64,000 nucleotides of DNA from an uncultured Duncaniella sp. (GCA_910576785.1 CAJTJG010000009.1:1-64000), one strand, 5' to 3'; counted from the stretch's first letter, positions 35,158 through 44,409 are shown. Program-made: numbers and translations. Notes: generated from the sequence alone by a model not told the origin.

Positions 35158-36342
35158 TTATTTCACCGTAACCTTCAGTTTGTCGTAGGCACGCTCAGCC
35201 TTCGCCCTGGCCTCCTCTACTGTGTCGGCAGTGGCGAGGATCACACCCATGCGGCGATGACCCTTGATCTCCGGTTTGCCGAAGATACGCATCTGTACAC
35301 CGGGCTCCTCAAGGACCTTGTCGAGATTTTCCATCTCGATCTCGCATGTGTCACCCTCTACGACAACCGCTCTCGAAGCGGAAGCGCCAAGGAAACGCAC
35401 CGAGGGAACGGGGAGGCCGAGAAGGGCGCGGGCATGCAGGGCGAATTCACTGAGATCCTGCGATATCATGGTCACCATACCGGTGTCATGCGGGCGGGGC
35501 GACACCTCGCTGAATATCACATCATTACCCTTGACAAACAGCTCAACGCCGAATATACCGTAGCCACCGAGGGCATCTGTCACCTTGCGGGCCACATCCT
35601 GAGCGGCAGCCTTGGCCTCAGGTGTCATCATCTGAGGTTGCCATGAATAGCGATAGTCGCCATCCACCTGTATGTGACCGATAGGCTCGCAGAACACTGT
35701 GCCGCTCGAGGAGCGCACGGTGAGGAGTGTGATCTCATAGTCGAAATTGACAAATCCCTCCACGATGACGCGGCCGGCTCCGGCACGTCCGCCCTCCTGG
35801 GCTATGCGCCAGGAGTTCTCTATGTCGGACTCCGATTTGATGACACTTTGTCCGTGGCCGCTCGACGACATGACCGGCTTTACCACGCAGGGTATGCCCA
35901 CTGCCTTGACAGCCTCTACAAACTCATCATAGTCGGATGCGAAGCGATAGTCCGATGTGGGCACACCGAGCTGCTCGGCGGCAAGACGGCGTATTCCCTC
36001 TCGGTTCATGGTGAGAAGGGCGGCATTTGCCGTGGGGGTCACATTGTACCCCTCTTTCTCAAGTTCCACAAGCACCGGTGTGGCTATGGCCTCAACCTCA
36101 GGGATGATATGTGACGGCTGCTCCTCGCGGATGGCCTCTCTCAGCTTATCGCCGTCAAGCATGCTGAACACACGGCGCGAGTCTGCCACATGCATGGCCG
36201 GGGCGCTGTCATACTTGTCACACGCCACAACCTCCACGCCCATGCGCTGAAGTTCGATGGCCACTTCCTTTCCAAGCTCTCCACTGCCCAGGAGCATGGC
36301 TTTGCGCCCGCTACGGGTAAATTTACTCCCTATTTTACACAT
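35158..36342 (-). CDS. purT: Formate-dependent phosphoribosylglycinamide formyltransferase (GAR transformylase 2)
   Basis: Protein of 394 aa, the usual PurT length. An N-terminal Rossmann-like domain ('AMLLGSGELGKEVAIELQRMG') precedes the ATP-grasp domain with 'GIPCVVKPVMSSSGHGQS' and the metal site 'IFGVELFVKGNDVIFSEVSPRPHDTGMVT' (parts quoted contiguously only within motif). It makes formyl-GAR from formate, ATP and GAR in purine synthesis. A -7 element TACTTTTG lies at 36383-36390. It is monocistronic. Confidence 0.96.
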   Translation of the reverse strand: MCKIGSKFTRSGRKAMLLGSGELGKEVAIELQRMGVEVVACDKYDSAPAMHVADSRRVFSMLDGDKLREAIREEQPSHIIPEVEAIATPVLVELEKEGYNVTPTANAALLTMNREGIRRLAAEQLGVPTSDYRFASDYDEFVEAVKAVGIPCVVKPVMSSSGHGQSVIKSESDIENSWRIAQEGGRAGAGRVIVEGFVNFDYEITLLTVRSSSGTVFCEPIGHIQVDGDYRYSWQPQMMTPEAKAAAQDVARKVTDALGGYGIFGVELFVKGNDVIFSEVSPRPHDTGMVTMISQDLSEFALHARALLGLPVPSVRFLGASASRAVVVEGDTCEIEMENLDKVLEEPGVQMRIFGKPEIKGHRRMGVILATADTVEEARAKAERAYDKLKVTVK

Positions 36343-36440
36343 ATTTTATATTAAGATATGATTGGTATGTCTGTTTTCTCCGCAAAAGTAATCAAAAAAA
36401 ACAACATTTACCCAATGCGCGTGTGCCTTGACAAATATAA

Positions 36441-36472
36441 TTTGAATTATTCATGGGAAATTGTTAATTTTG
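36441..36472 (+). promoter_or_regulatory. tpiA promoter
   Basis: TTTG (36441-36444) and TAATTTTG (36465-36472) are separated by 20 bases, an exact consensus match, 38 bases before the tpiA ATG. Confidence 0.7.
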
Positions 36473-36509
36473 CCACCTGAAATTTCACCAATAATTTTTA
36501 TAGGTAAAA

Positions 36510-37265
36510 ATGAGAAAGAATATCGTAGCCGGCAACTGGAAAATGAACACCACGCTGCCCGAAGGCATCAAACTGGCCGAGGAAGTCAACGCAGCCCTCG
36601 CAGGAGCCACCCCCAAGTGTGACGTGGTAATCTGTGTCCCCTTCACTCATCTGGCATCGGTCAACAATGTAATTGACAGCAATAAGCTCGGCCTCGGCGC
36701 TGAGAACTGCGCCGACCACAAGAGTGGAGCCTACACCGGCGAGGTGTCAGCAGCCATGGTTGCTTCCACCGGTGCAAAATATGTCATTCTCGGCCACAGC
36801 GAGCGTCGCCAGTACTACGGCGAGACCTCCGCTACTCTCAGAGACAAGGTGCGTCTGGCCCTTGACAACAACCTCACCCCTATCTTCTGCATCGGCGAGG
36901 TGCTCGAGGAGCGTGAGAACGGTAGCTTCTTCGACGTTGTGAAGTGCCAGATCGAGGAGGGCCTCTTCAACCTCGACGCCACCGAGTTTGGCAAGATCAT
37001 CCTCGCTTATGAGCCTGTATGGGCCATCGGTACCGGCAAGACCGCCACTGACGACCAGGCACAGGAGATGCACGCATTCATCCGCAAGACCATTGCCGAC
37101 AAGTATGGCAAGGAAGTAGCCGACAACACCTCCATCCTCTATGGTGGCAGCTGCAAGCCCTCCAACGCTCCCCAGCTCTTCGCCAAGCCCGACGTTGACG
37201 GAGGTCTGATCGGTGGCGCCGCCCTCGAGGCCGCCTCCTTCATGGGCATCGTGAATGCGTTCTGA
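36510..37265 (+). CDS. tpiA: Triose-phosphate isomerase
   Basis: Protein of 251 aa. Active-site residues are all present: 'GNWKMN' (Lys), 'ILGHSERR' (His), 'AYEPVWAIGTG' (Glu with the mobile loop) and the phosphate-binding 'YGGSCKP' and 'GGLIGGAAL'. It interconverts dihydroxyacetone phosphate and glyceraldehyde 3-phosphate. Codon use is strongly biased toward C-ending codons, consistent with high expression. A strong terminator separates it from the next gene. Confidence 0.98.
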   Translation: MRKNIVAGNWKMNTTLPEGIKLAEEVNAALAGATPKCDVVICVPFTHLASVNNVIDSNKLGLGAENCADHKSGAYTGEVSAAMVASTGAKYVILGHSERRQYYGETSATLRDKVRLALDNNLTPIFCIGEVLEERENGSFFDVVKCQIEEGLFNLDATEFGKIILAYEPVWAIGTGKTATDDQAQEMHAFIRKTIADKYGKEVADNTSILYGGSCKPSNAPQLFAKPDVDGGLIGGAALEAASFMGIVNAF

Positions 37266-37291
37266 GCAACGACTGCATAACACCCTCTAAT

Positions 37292-37349
37292 ATCCGTGCG
37301 GCCATAGCCGTACATCTGCAATGAAAGCCGCGTGGCCGCACGGATTTTC
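37292..37349 (+). terminator. tpiA terminator
   Basis: A perfect 13-base stem (37292-37304 with 37333-37345) is followed by TTTT and lies 27 bases past the tpiA stop. Confidence 0.8.
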
Positions 37350-37370
37350 CAACTTATCCTCCAGTATTCG

Positions 37371-37859
37371 ATGAACAAACTGTTCCTGTCCGTAATATTT
37401 GCGGCAACCGCCATCACATGTATAGCCGACAGTAGTCCTGCGACCATTGTCGATCACATCACCATAGGCACCGGCAACGTCATAAACCAGCCCGAAGCCC
37501 TGCTCCGGCGTCTCATCATTGTAGAGGAGACCGAGGAAGAGGAACAGCCGAAGGAGGAAACGGTGGCCCGTCCCACATCCGGACGAATGGCAGGCTACAG
37601 GGTACAGGTGTTCAGCGACAACAATACCCGTACAGCCAAAACCGAAGCCAACTCCAAGCAGAGGATAATTTCATCGCGCTTCCCGCAATATCAGACTTAC
37701 GTCATGTACACATCGCCATATTGGCGACTCAAGGTAGGCGACTTCCGCACTCAGCAGGAAGCCACCGCTGCCGCCGACGAACTCCGCAAGGCTTTCCCGG
37801 CCTACAGCAAGGAGATAAGAGTGGTGAGAGACCGCGTCAACATATCGGCGGCCGACTGA
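37371..37859 (+). CDS. SPOR-domain protein, secreted
   Basis: Protein of 162 aa from the ATG at 37371, which gives a signal peptide (MNKLFLSVIFAATAITCIA). A longer upstream reading passes through the tpiA terminator and was rejected. The C-terminal 75 residues are a SPOR domain ('GYRVQVFSDNNTRTAKTEAN', then 'YWRLKVGDFRTQQEATAAADELRKAFP'). SPOR domains bind denuded peptidoglycan glycan at division sites. It is followed after 25 bases by folE. Confidence 0.85.
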   Translation: MNKLFLSVIFAATAITCIADSSPATIVDHITIGTGNVINQPEALLRRLIIVEETEEEEQPKEETVARPTSGRMAGYRVQVFSDNNTRTAKTEANSKQRIISSRFPQYQTYVMYTSPYWRLKVGDFRTQQEATAAADELRKAFPAYSKEIRVVRDRVNISAAD

Positions 37860-37884
37860 CCACAGCAATATCAATGAGAGACTT

Positions 37885-38463
37885 ATGCAAAACGGACTAT
37901 CGGACGAGACACTCGAAAGGATAGCCGGCCATTACGCCGAGATCCTTAAACTGCTGGGCGAGGACATAACCCGCGAGGGCCTGGTAAAAACCCCTATGCG
38001 TGCGGCAAAAGCCATGGCATACGTCACACGCGGCTATCGTCAGGACGCCGACACGATAATCAACGGCGCCATCTTCACACACGAGGGATCGAAAATGGTC
38101 ATAGTGAAAGACATCGAGTTCTACTCATTGTGCGAACATCACATCCTCCCCTTTATGGGCAAGATATCCGTAGGATATATCCCCAATGGCAAGACCATCG
38201 GTCTCAGCAAGCTCGCCAGACTCGTGGACTTCTATGCCAGGCGCCTTCAGGTGCAGGAGCGGCTCACCGCCCAGGTGTGCGACATCATAGCCGCAAAGTT
38301 GGATGCCAAAGGGGTGATAGTGGTATGCAAGGCCGACCACCTGTGCATGAAGATGCGCGGCGTGGAGAAGCAGCTTGCCGACACGGTGACGATAGAGACA
38401 CGAGGTCTGTTTGCCGACTCTCCTGAACTTTGCCATGAGTTCCACAATGCCATAGCCTATTGA
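37885..38463 (+). CDS. folE: GTP cyclohydrolase I
   Basis: Protein of 192 aa of the FolE type IA. Zinc ligands are visible in 'YSLCEHHILPFMGK' (Cys, His) and 'KADHLCMKMRG' (Cys). 'IGLSKLARLVDFYARRLQVQERLT' is the subunit-interface signature. It converts GTP to dihydroneopterin triphosphate, the first step of folate synthesis, so it belongs to the same pathway as folP in this window. It is in an operon with the SPOR gene. Confidence 0.97.
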   Translation: MQNGLSDETLERIAGHYAEILKLLGEDITREGLVKTPMRAAKAMAYVTRGYRQDADTIINGAIFTHEGSKMVIVKDIEFYSLCEHHILPFMGKISVGYIPNGKTIGLSKLARLVDFYARRLQVQERLTAQVCDIIAAKLDAKGVIVVCKADHLCMKMRGVEKQLADTVTIETRGLFADSPELCHEFHNAIAY

Positions 38464-38516
38464 CTACCGACAGGCACCCCCGTAGCTTAACTTATTTTTA
38501 GTAAAAATATATCCAT

Positions 38517-38540
38517 AAACGGCCCCTGCGGGCCGTTTGT
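38517..38540 (+). terminator. folE terminator
   Basis: A nine-base stem aaacggccc/gggccgttt (38517-38525 with 38530-38538) has a four-base loop. It is short and GC-rich and lies 54 bases past folE. Confidence 0.75.
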
Positions 38541-38582
38541 TGTTAAAGTCAATCCGCATTTAACCAATTACAGTTAAAGCAC

Positions 38583-38613
38583 TTGACTATTACCCTGACT
38601 TGTAGTAACTTTG
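38583..38613 (+). promoter_or_regulatory. Promoter of the second small RNA candidate
   Basis: TTG (38583-38585) and TAACTTTG (38606-38613) are separated by 20 bases. Initiation is predicted near 38620. No supported coding sequence follows before the terminator. Confidence 0.65.
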
Positions 38614-38619
38614 CAGCGG

Positions 38620-38922
38620 AAAAACAAAAACCGACATCAAAACACACACTACAAGCCATGCCGTTTTTGTGACCGTAATTTATTTTTTTTCATAGTTGTT
38701 TTTACACTCTTGTCTAAATCAATCGTCTAAAGAATCTACTACCGAAACACTAATCTTTTCCCTATCTCTTGTTTTAAGATTCACAGAAAATCATCTTGTC
38801 GAAATGCCCCGAAAGACCATACGGAATTCCGGAGCATCAGTTTGAGAAAACGTATTACCGATAATTAGAATTGATGATTATAATTTCGGGTGCCTTCTGC
38901 GTGATGCAGGGGGCACTTTTTT
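38620..38922 (+). ncRNA. Candidate non-coding RNA (about 300 nt)
   Basis: A consensus promoter (38583-38613) and a strong intrinsic terminator (38888-38922) bound about 300 bases. The only ATG frames inside are of 4 codons (38658) and 13 codons. The sequence is A/T-rich with long single-stranded-looking pyrimidine tracts. It does not contain the conserved parts of tmRNA, RNase P RNA or SRP RNA. It could be a regulatory RNA or an mRNA for a very short peptide. The family is unknown. Confidence 0.45.
38888..38922 (+). terminator. Terminator of the second small RNA candidate
   Basis: The outer stem gtgcc/ggcac (38890-38894 with 38912-38916) and inner stem ctgc/gcag (38897-38900 with 38906-38909) are followed by six T. 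This is a classical plus-strand intrinsic terminator. Confidence 0.8.
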
Positions 38923-38941
38923 CACGCATATGATTACAACA

Positions 38942-38989
38942 GCAGCTCCTGTACCTGCCAAATTGGAATGCAACAGGCACAGGAGCTGC
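38942..38989 (-). terminator. Hairpin downstream of the MFS gene
   Basis: A perfect 11-base stem (38942-38952 with 38979-38989) has an additional cctg/cagg inner pairing. It lies 36 bases past the MFS stop in the minus direction. The T-run is weak. Confidence 0.65.
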
Positions 38990-39024
38990 CTTTAGGGTTG
39001 TTTTCAGACAACCTCTAAAATTCA

Positions 39025-40371
39025 TCAGAGGCTATTGTCAAGCACCTCATCCGTACGCCGGGCCTCGGCATAAGTCTCTCTTACCAACCCTACACAAACC
39101 GCGCCGATAAGAAGGAGTATACCGGCAAGCACCAGCATACCCACCTGGTGTCCTCCCACGAGCGGCAATATCACTCCACCCAAAGCTGCGGCACATATCT
39201 GCGGCACACAGATGGTGCCATTGAACAGGCCAAGATACGTGCCCATATTCTTACCGGAAAGCGAATTGGTCAGTATAGTGAAAGGCATGGCGAGCATAGC
39301 GGCCCAGGCGCATCCTATCAGCAAATAGGAGAAAAACAGCGCATAACGGTCGGCGATGAACAGCGTGGATATGAAACCTACGGCTCCGAGCACCAGACTC
39401 AGAGCATAGACCACCTTGTGGTTTTTGAACATCGGGATCACGACTGCCCATATCACAGAGCCTACAGCCTGTACGGCGAACAGCACTCCCACCCAGTTGC
39501 CGGCCTCCTGATATGCCTCCGAGTGCGTGTCGGTAGTCCCCCACACCGTCTCGGCGATCGCTCCATTGGTATAAGTCCACATATACAGGAATGCCGACCA
39601 GCAGAAGAATTGCACAAGGCCGATGGTCCAGAACGTGCGCGGAGCATGCCTGAGCAGGGACAGCATACCCTCCTTCTTCCGGCTCTCCTCCTCCTTTATG
39701 CCGTGGTAGCGCGCATACTCCTGCGGAGGCATCTCACGGATGAAAACAAAACTGTATATCACACACAGCACAAGCACCGCCGCACCTATATAGAATGAAT
39801 ATGTCACACTCTCGGGCACCTGACCTTGCGGGGCAAGGTTGGATACCCCTATGGCCGTAAGAGTGATCGGGGCAAGATAGCCCACAAGGCTACCTGCGTT
39901 GCACAGAAAACTCTGTATCGAATACGCGAGTCCCTTCTGACGCTCGTTGACCTGATCGCCTACAAGCATCTTGAACGGCTGCATGGCCATATTGATGGAT
40001 GTGTCGAGAAACATAAGTGCTATGAATCCGAACACCATTGCAGCGCCTACCGTAAGACCGAAGCTGCCGGCGTTGGGCAGCAGGCACATAACTATCACGG
40101 CTATGGCAGCGCCAAGTATCAGATATGGCAATCTGCGGCCAAAACGATTCCACGTACGGTCACTTGCGGCTCCGACTATGGGCTGGACTATGATACCCAT
40201 AAGCGGAGGCAGTATCCAGAAGTAGCTCAATGAATGGGGGTCTGCGCCGATAGTCGCGAAGATTCGCGTGATGTTGGCGCTCTGGAGTGCATAGGCTATC
40301 TGAACTCCGAAAAATCCGAAGCTCAGATTCCAAAGTTTCCAGAAACTTTGATCCGGTTTTGTTTGATTCAT
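39025..40371 (-). CDS. MFS sugar transporter (SLC45/GPH-like)
   Basis: Protein of 448 aa with 12 predicted membrane helices. The loop after helix 2 reads 'GAASDRTWNRFGRRLPYLI', the D-R-x-x-x-R-F-G-R-R/K-x-P type motif of sugar transporters such as plant sucrose carriers and SLC45. The N-terminal 'LSFGFFGVQIAYALQSANITRIF' is typical of this group. The likely substrate is an alpha- or beta-glucoside disaccharide, but no neighbouring sugar hydrolase helps. It is monocistronic in the inner membrane. Confidence 0.85.
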   Translation of the reverse strand: MNQTKPDQSFWKLWNLSFGFFGVQIAYALQSANITRIFATIGADPHSLSYFWILPPLMGIIVQPIVGAASDRTWNRFGRRLPYLILGAAIAVIVMCLLPNAGSFGLTVGAAMVFGFIALMFLDTSINMAMQPFKMLVGDQVNERQKGLAYSIQSFLCNAGSLVGYLAPITLTAIGVSNLAPQGQVPESVTYSFYIGAAVLVLCVIYSFVFIREMPPQEYARYHGIKEEESRKKEGMLSLLRHAPRTFWTIGLVQFFCWSAFLYMWTYTNGAIAETVWGTTDTHSEAYQEAGNWVGVLFAVQAVGSVIWAVVIPMFKNHKVVYALSLVLGAVGFISTLFIADRYALFFSYLLIGCAWAAMLAMPFTILTNSLSGKNMGTYLGLFNGTICVPQICAAALGGVILPLVGGHQVGMLVLAGILLLIGAVCVGLVRETYAEARRTDEVLDNSL

Positions 40372-40483
40372 GATAAAATTGAAGTGTAAGTATGATTTTT
40401 ATATTGTCTTTGTTTTTACTTGGAAAGATGCGCTCATTTTCCAAGCGCGATCGATATGGAAAGAAACTGGAGAGAATGCGAAG

Positions 40484-40509
40484 AAGAGAGTGAAGAGAGT
40501 GAAGAGAGG
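40484..40509. repeat. Short purine-rich tandem repeat
   Basis: The unit aagagagtg is repeated nearly three times within a purine-rich tract (about 40470-40535) between the MFS gene and nfo. It is too short for a known satellite or CRISPR. Possibly a slippage-prone site. Confidence 0.6.
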
Positions 40510-40572
40510 CGGGAGGGGGAGATAGGGATCAGTACGTGCGGTGAGGGAGAGGTCGCGGAGAAAGTTTTTATC

Positions 40573-41415
40573 TCAATCCACAAGCGAATATAGATAAGCT
40601 ATTTCCTGTGGCCATAGGGATTCGTCGGGGGTCTCGAGTATGAGAGGTATGCCATCCATACGCGGATCGTTCATGAGTCTGCGCCAGAACGCCTCGTCAA
40701 GTTCACCGGTGCCGATGGGGGCATGCCTGTCAACCCTCGATCCTACCTTTTTTAGCGTGTCATTGATATGCATACCGCAGAGATAGCCGAATCCGACAGT
40801 CTCGTCAAACTCACGCCACGTCCTCTCATACGCTTCCGCCGAGGTCATGTCGTAGCCGGCTGAGTGGGCATGACATGTGTCAATACATACCCCTATCCTA
40901 CTCTTGTCCTCCACCCGGTCGATGATGGTGGCGAGTTGTGCGAATGTATATCCGAGATTACTGCCCTGCCCGGCTGTATTCTCTATCACAGCCTTTACGC
41001 CTGAGGTCTTGTCGAGCAGAATATTCAGCGAATCGGCTATCAGTTGCAGACACTTGTCCTCCTCCATCTCGCGCATGTGGCTGCCGGGATGGAAATTGAG
41101 CATTGTAAGACCAAGCTGCGAGCAGCGGTTGAGTTCATCCAGAAACGCCTCGCGCGACTTGGCGAGTTTCTCCGCATCGGGCGATCCGAGGTTGATCAGA
41201 AAGCTGTCATGGGGCAATATGAGATCCGGCGTATAACCTGCCTTCACGCAATTGACCTTGAATGCCTCGGCCTCCGCATCTGATATTGGCTTGGATGTCC
41301 AGCGGGACGGATTCCTGGTAAACAATGCGAACGAGCGAGCCCCTATCTCCTGCGCATTGACAGGGGCGCTGCTTACTCCTTTTGACACGGGGACGTGGGC
41401 TCCGACAAACTTCAT
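40573..41415 (-). CDS. nfo: Deoxyribonuclease IV (AP endonuclease, Nfo type)
   Basis: Protein of 280 aa from 'MKFVGAHVPVSKGV'; the ATG five codons upstream is less like the family start. Zinc-ligand regions are visible as 'FHPGSH', 'VIENTAGQGSN', 'GVCIDTCHAHSAGYD', 'DRHAPIGTGEL' and 'LETP'. It cuts the backbone 5' of abasic sites and acts on oxidised bases in base-excision repair. It is divergent from hisS. Confidence 0.95.
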   Translation of the reverse strand: MKFVGAHVPVSKGVSSAPVNAQEIGARSFALFTRNPSRWTSKPISDAEAEAFKVNCVKAGYTPDLILPHDSFLINLGSPDAEKLAKSREAFLDELNRCSQLGLTMLNFHPGSHMREMEEDKCLQLIADSLNILLDKTSGVKAVIENTAGQGSNLGYTFAQLATIIDRVEDKSRIGVCIDTCHAHSAGYDMTSAEAYERTWREFDETVGFGYLCGMHINDTLKKVGSRVDRHAPIGTGELDEAFWRRLMNDPRMDGIPLILETPDESLWPQEIAYLYSLVD

Positions 41416-41531
41416 GGGCGAATCTATCATTATTTTGATGCAAATTTAAGTATTTATTTATAACTTTGCAACAAATTCCGGGCTCAAGAGTCTGTCAATA
41501 TATTCAGATATTTTTGAAATTATTTCGTTCA

Positions 41532-42896
41532 ATGGCACAGAAACCCTCCATACCTAAAGGAACGCGTGACTTCTCGCCTGCTGAAATGGCACGGCGCAAC
41601 TATATTTTCGACACCATACGTAGTGTCTTCCATCTCTACGGATTCTCGCAGATCGAGACTCCTGCCATGGAGAATCTATCCACCCTCATGGGCAAATATG
41701 GTGAAGAGGGAGACAAACTACTTTTCAAGATACTCAATTCCGGCGACTTCCTCAAGGGAGTGGACAAGCAGCTCCTTGATTCGGGCGACTATGTGAAGAC
41801 AGCCCCCAAGATATGTGAGAAAGGTCTGCGATATGACCTCACAGTGCCGTTCGCACGCTTTGTGACAATGCACCGTGGCGAGCTGAACTTCCCGTTCAAG
41901 AGATTCCAGATCCAGCCCGTCTGGCGTGCCGACAGGCCACAGAAAGGTCGCTATCGTGAGTTCTATCAGTGTGATGCCGACATCGTTGGCAGCGACTCCC
42001 TCATAAATGAAGTCGAGCTGATCCAGCTCATTGACGAGGTGTTCCGCAGACTCGGCATACGCATAGCCATCAAGCTTAACAACCGCAAGGTGCTCGCCGG
42101 CATAGCCGAACTGGCAGGCGCTCCCGACAAGATCATCGACATCACAGTGGCCATAGACAAGATCGACAAGATCGGTCTCGACAACGTATGCAAGGAACTG
42201 GTGGAAAGAGGTCTTTCGGAAGAGGCCGTGGCACTCATCACTCCCGTCATCACACTCGATGGCTCCAACTCCGAGCGACTCGACAAGCTGCGCAGCCTGC
42301 TCGCCCAGAGCGAGATCGGTCTCAAGGGAGTTCGTGAACTCGAGGAAGTGATGTCGCTCACCGACAGCCTTGGCATCGACGCCACCCTTGACCTCGATGT
42401 CTCGCTGGCACGTGGTCTCAACTATTATACAGGATCCATCATCGAGGTCAAGGCCCTCGACGTGGAGATAGGAAGTATATCCGGAGGTGGACGCTACGAC
42501 AACCTCACAGGCGTGTTCGGTCTCGAAGGCGTATCCGGTGTCGGCATCTCGTTTGGTGCAGACCGCATATACGATGTGCTCAACACCCTCGGCCTCTACC
42601 CCGAAGGGATAGCTGACAGCGTGAAGATAATGTTTGTCAACTTCGGCAGCGAGGAAGCCCTGCGATCCCTTGGCGTGATCCGCGAGCTGCGCCGGGCCGG
42701 CATCTCTGCCGAGCTCTACCCCGACACGGCCAAGATGAAAAAACAGATGGGTCGCGCCGACACGCTCCATATACCCTACGTCGGCATAATAGGCGGCGAT
42801 GAGCTGGCCCACGGCACTGTCACCGTCAAGGATATGACCACCGGCGAACAATCCGAACTCACCGTGGATGAGATCATCAACAAACTCTCGAAATGA
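41532..42896 (+). CDS. hisS: Histidine--tRNA ligase
   Basis: Protein of 454 aa starting 'MAQKPSIPKGTRDFSP'. I rejected a TTG start 22 codons upstream because a -7 element TAACTTTG (41461-41468) covers it. Class II motifs are present: motif 2 around 'RFQIQPVWRADRPQKGRYRE', the histidine-A motif 'LARGLNYYTGSI', and motif 3 'GVSGVGISFGADRIY'. A C-terminal anticodon-binding domain follows. It charges tRNA-His in the cytoplasm. It heads the operon with the two Mla-type genes and a methyltransferase, overlapping mlaE by 4 bases. Confidence 0.96.
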   Translation: MAQKPSIPKGTRDFSPAEMARRNYIFDTIRSVFHLYGFSQIETPAMENLSTLMGKYGEEGDKLLFKILNSGDFLKGVDKQLLDSGDYVKTAPKICEKGLRYDLTVPFARFVTMHRGELNFPFKRFQIQPVWRADRPQKGRYREFYQCDADIVGSDSLINEVELIQLIDEVFRRLGIRIAIKLNNRKVLAGIAELAGAPDKIIDITVAIDKIDKIGLDNVCKELVERGLSEEAVALITPVITLDGSNSERLDKLRSLLAQSEIGLKGVRELEEVMSLTDSLGIDATLDLDVSLARGLNYYTGSIIEVKALDVEIGSISGGGRYDNLTGVFGLEGVSGVGISFGADRIYDVLNTLGLYPEGIADSVKIMFVNFGSEEALRSLGVIRELRRAGISAELYPDTAKMKKQMGRADTLHIPYVGIIGGDELAHGTVTVKDMTTGEQSELTVDEIINKLSK

Positions 42897-43642
42897 TCAT
42901 TACAGACTCACTTGCCACCTTCGGCAAATATTGTTTATTCATGACAAGGGTCATCACGGCGCCCGACCGCTGGAAAGTGTTTTTCAGCCGGACTGTTGCC
43001 GAGATAACCAAGCTCGGTATTGACTCCGTACCACTCGTCATCGTGATCTCGGTATTTATCGGCGCGGTATGTACCATACAGATGCAGCTCAACATCTCCT
43101 CGCCGCTGATACCGTCATATTCCACCGGCATGGCCACTCGCGAGATCATCCTCCTGGAGTTCTCCAACTCCATCCTGTGTCTCATCCTTGCGGGCAAGGT
43201 AGGCTCCAACATCGCCTCAGAGATAGGCACCATGAGAGTCACCGAGCAGATCGACGCCATGGATATAATGGGTGTGAATTCCGCCAACTTCCTGGTATTG
43301 CCCAAGCTGGTAGGCTTCCTCTTCATCATGCCCGTGCTTGTGGTGTTCTGCATATTCACCTCCATAATGGGAGGCGTGCTCATATCGACTTTCACTGACA
43401 TCATTCCGCTGAGCCGGTTCATCTACGGCATCCAGACCATGTTTCAGGAATGGTATGTCTGGTACGGCCTCATCAAATCACTGTTTTTCTCATACATCAT
43501 CACTACAGTAGCAGCATTCTATGGCTACTATGTGAAAGGCGGTGCGCTTGAGGTCGGCAAAGCATCTACAAATGCAGTCGTCGCCTCCAGCATCCTGATA
43601 CTTCTTCTTGACGTTGTCCTCACCAAACTCCTCTTGCAATGA
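42893..43642 (+). CDS. mlaE: MlaE-family ABC transporter permease
   Basis: Protein of 249 aa with about five to six membrane helices. Family signatures are 'SVPLVIVISVFIGAVCTIQ', 'REIILLEFSNSILCLILAGKVGSNIASEIGTMRVTEQID' (quoted in parts) and 'ALEVGKASTNAVVASSI'. It is the inner-membrane permease of a lipid-transport ABC system that maintains outer membrane asymmetry. Its start overlaps hisS by 4 bases and its end overlaps the ATPase gene by 4 bases. The periplasmic MlaD-like subunit is not in this operon. Confidence 0.93.
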   Translation: MIITDSLATFGKYCLFMTRVITAPDRWKVFFSRTVAEITKLGIDSVPLVIVISVFIGAVCTIQMQLNISSPLIPSYSTGMATREIILLEFSNSILCLILAGKVGSNIASEIGTMRVTEQIDAMDIMGVNSANFLVLPKLVGFLFIMPVLVVFCIFTSIMGGVLISTFTDIIPLSRFIYGIQTMFQEWYVWYGLIKSLFFSYIITTVAAFYGYYVKGGALEVGKASTNAVVASSILILLLDVVLTKLLLQ

Positions 43643-44409
43643 TCGAAGTAAGGAATATAACCAAGTCATTTGACGGAAAAACAATCCTTCATGACATATC
43701 CGCCAAATTCGAGACCGGCAAGACCAATCTGATCATCGGCCAGAGCGGATCGGGCAAGACCGTTCTTGTAAAATCCATCATCGGGCTCATACGTCCGGAA
43801 CAAGGCGAGATCCTCTACGATGGCCGTGACATCATGAAGATGGACGACAACCAGATCAAGGATCTGCGCAAGGAGATCGGCATGCTCTTCCAGGGCTCCG
43901 CACTGTTCGACTCCGAGACTGTGCTCGGCAATGTGATGTTTCCTCTCGTGATGTTCACCTCCATGTCGCGTGGTGAGATCAAGGACAGGGCACAGTTCTG
44001 TCTTGAGCGCGTGAATCTGAAAGGAGCCGATGCCAAATACCCCTCCGAGATATCGGGAGGCATGCAGAAGCGTGTGGCCATAGCACGCGCCATTGCCCTC
44101 AACCCCAAATATCTGTTTTGCGACGAGCCCAACTCGGGACTTGATCCGCGCACATCCATCGTGATCGACGAGCTGCTGAGCGATATCACCCATGAATACA
44201 ACATCACCACCATCATCAACACCCACGACATGAACTCCGTGCTCGGTATAGGTGAGAATATAATATTCATCAACAAGGGACATCGTGAATGGGTCGGCAA
44301 TATGCATGAGATATACCACACGGCCAACGAAGCGCTCAACGAGTTCGTCTTTGCCAACGACCTATTCCAGAAGGTAAGGAAATATGTCATATCCACAGAG
44401 CATCCCTGA
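43639..44409 (+). CDS. mlaF: MlaF-type ABC transporter ATP-binding protein
   Basis: Protein of 256 aa with Walker A 'IGQSGSGKTVLVK', Q-loop 'MLFQGSALFDSETV', signature 'SGGMQKRVAIARA' and Walker B 'YLFCDEPNSGLD'. It powers phospholipid transport with the MlaE permease, with which it overlaps by 4 bases. It also overlaps the following methyltransferase gene by one base (TGATG), so the operon is tightly coupled. Confidence 0.94.
   Translation: MIEVRNITKSFDGKTILHDISAKFETGKTNLIIGQSGSGKTVLVKSIIGLIRPEQGEILYDGRDIMKMDDNQIKDLRKEIGMLFQGSALFDSETVLGNVMFPLVMFTSMSRGEIKDRAQFCLERVNLKGADAKYPSEISGGMQKRVAIARAIALNPKYLFCDEPNSGLDPRTSIVIDELLSDITHEYNITTIINTHDMNSVLGIGENIIFINKGHREWVGNMHEIYHTANEALNEFVFANDLFQKVRKYVISTEHP

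Noticed and set aside
38620..38922. tmRNA, RNase P RNA or SRP RNA
   Set aside because: None of the conserved segments of these RNAs is present.
40484..40509. CRISPR array
   Set aside because: Units are nine bases in direct contact, with no spacers.
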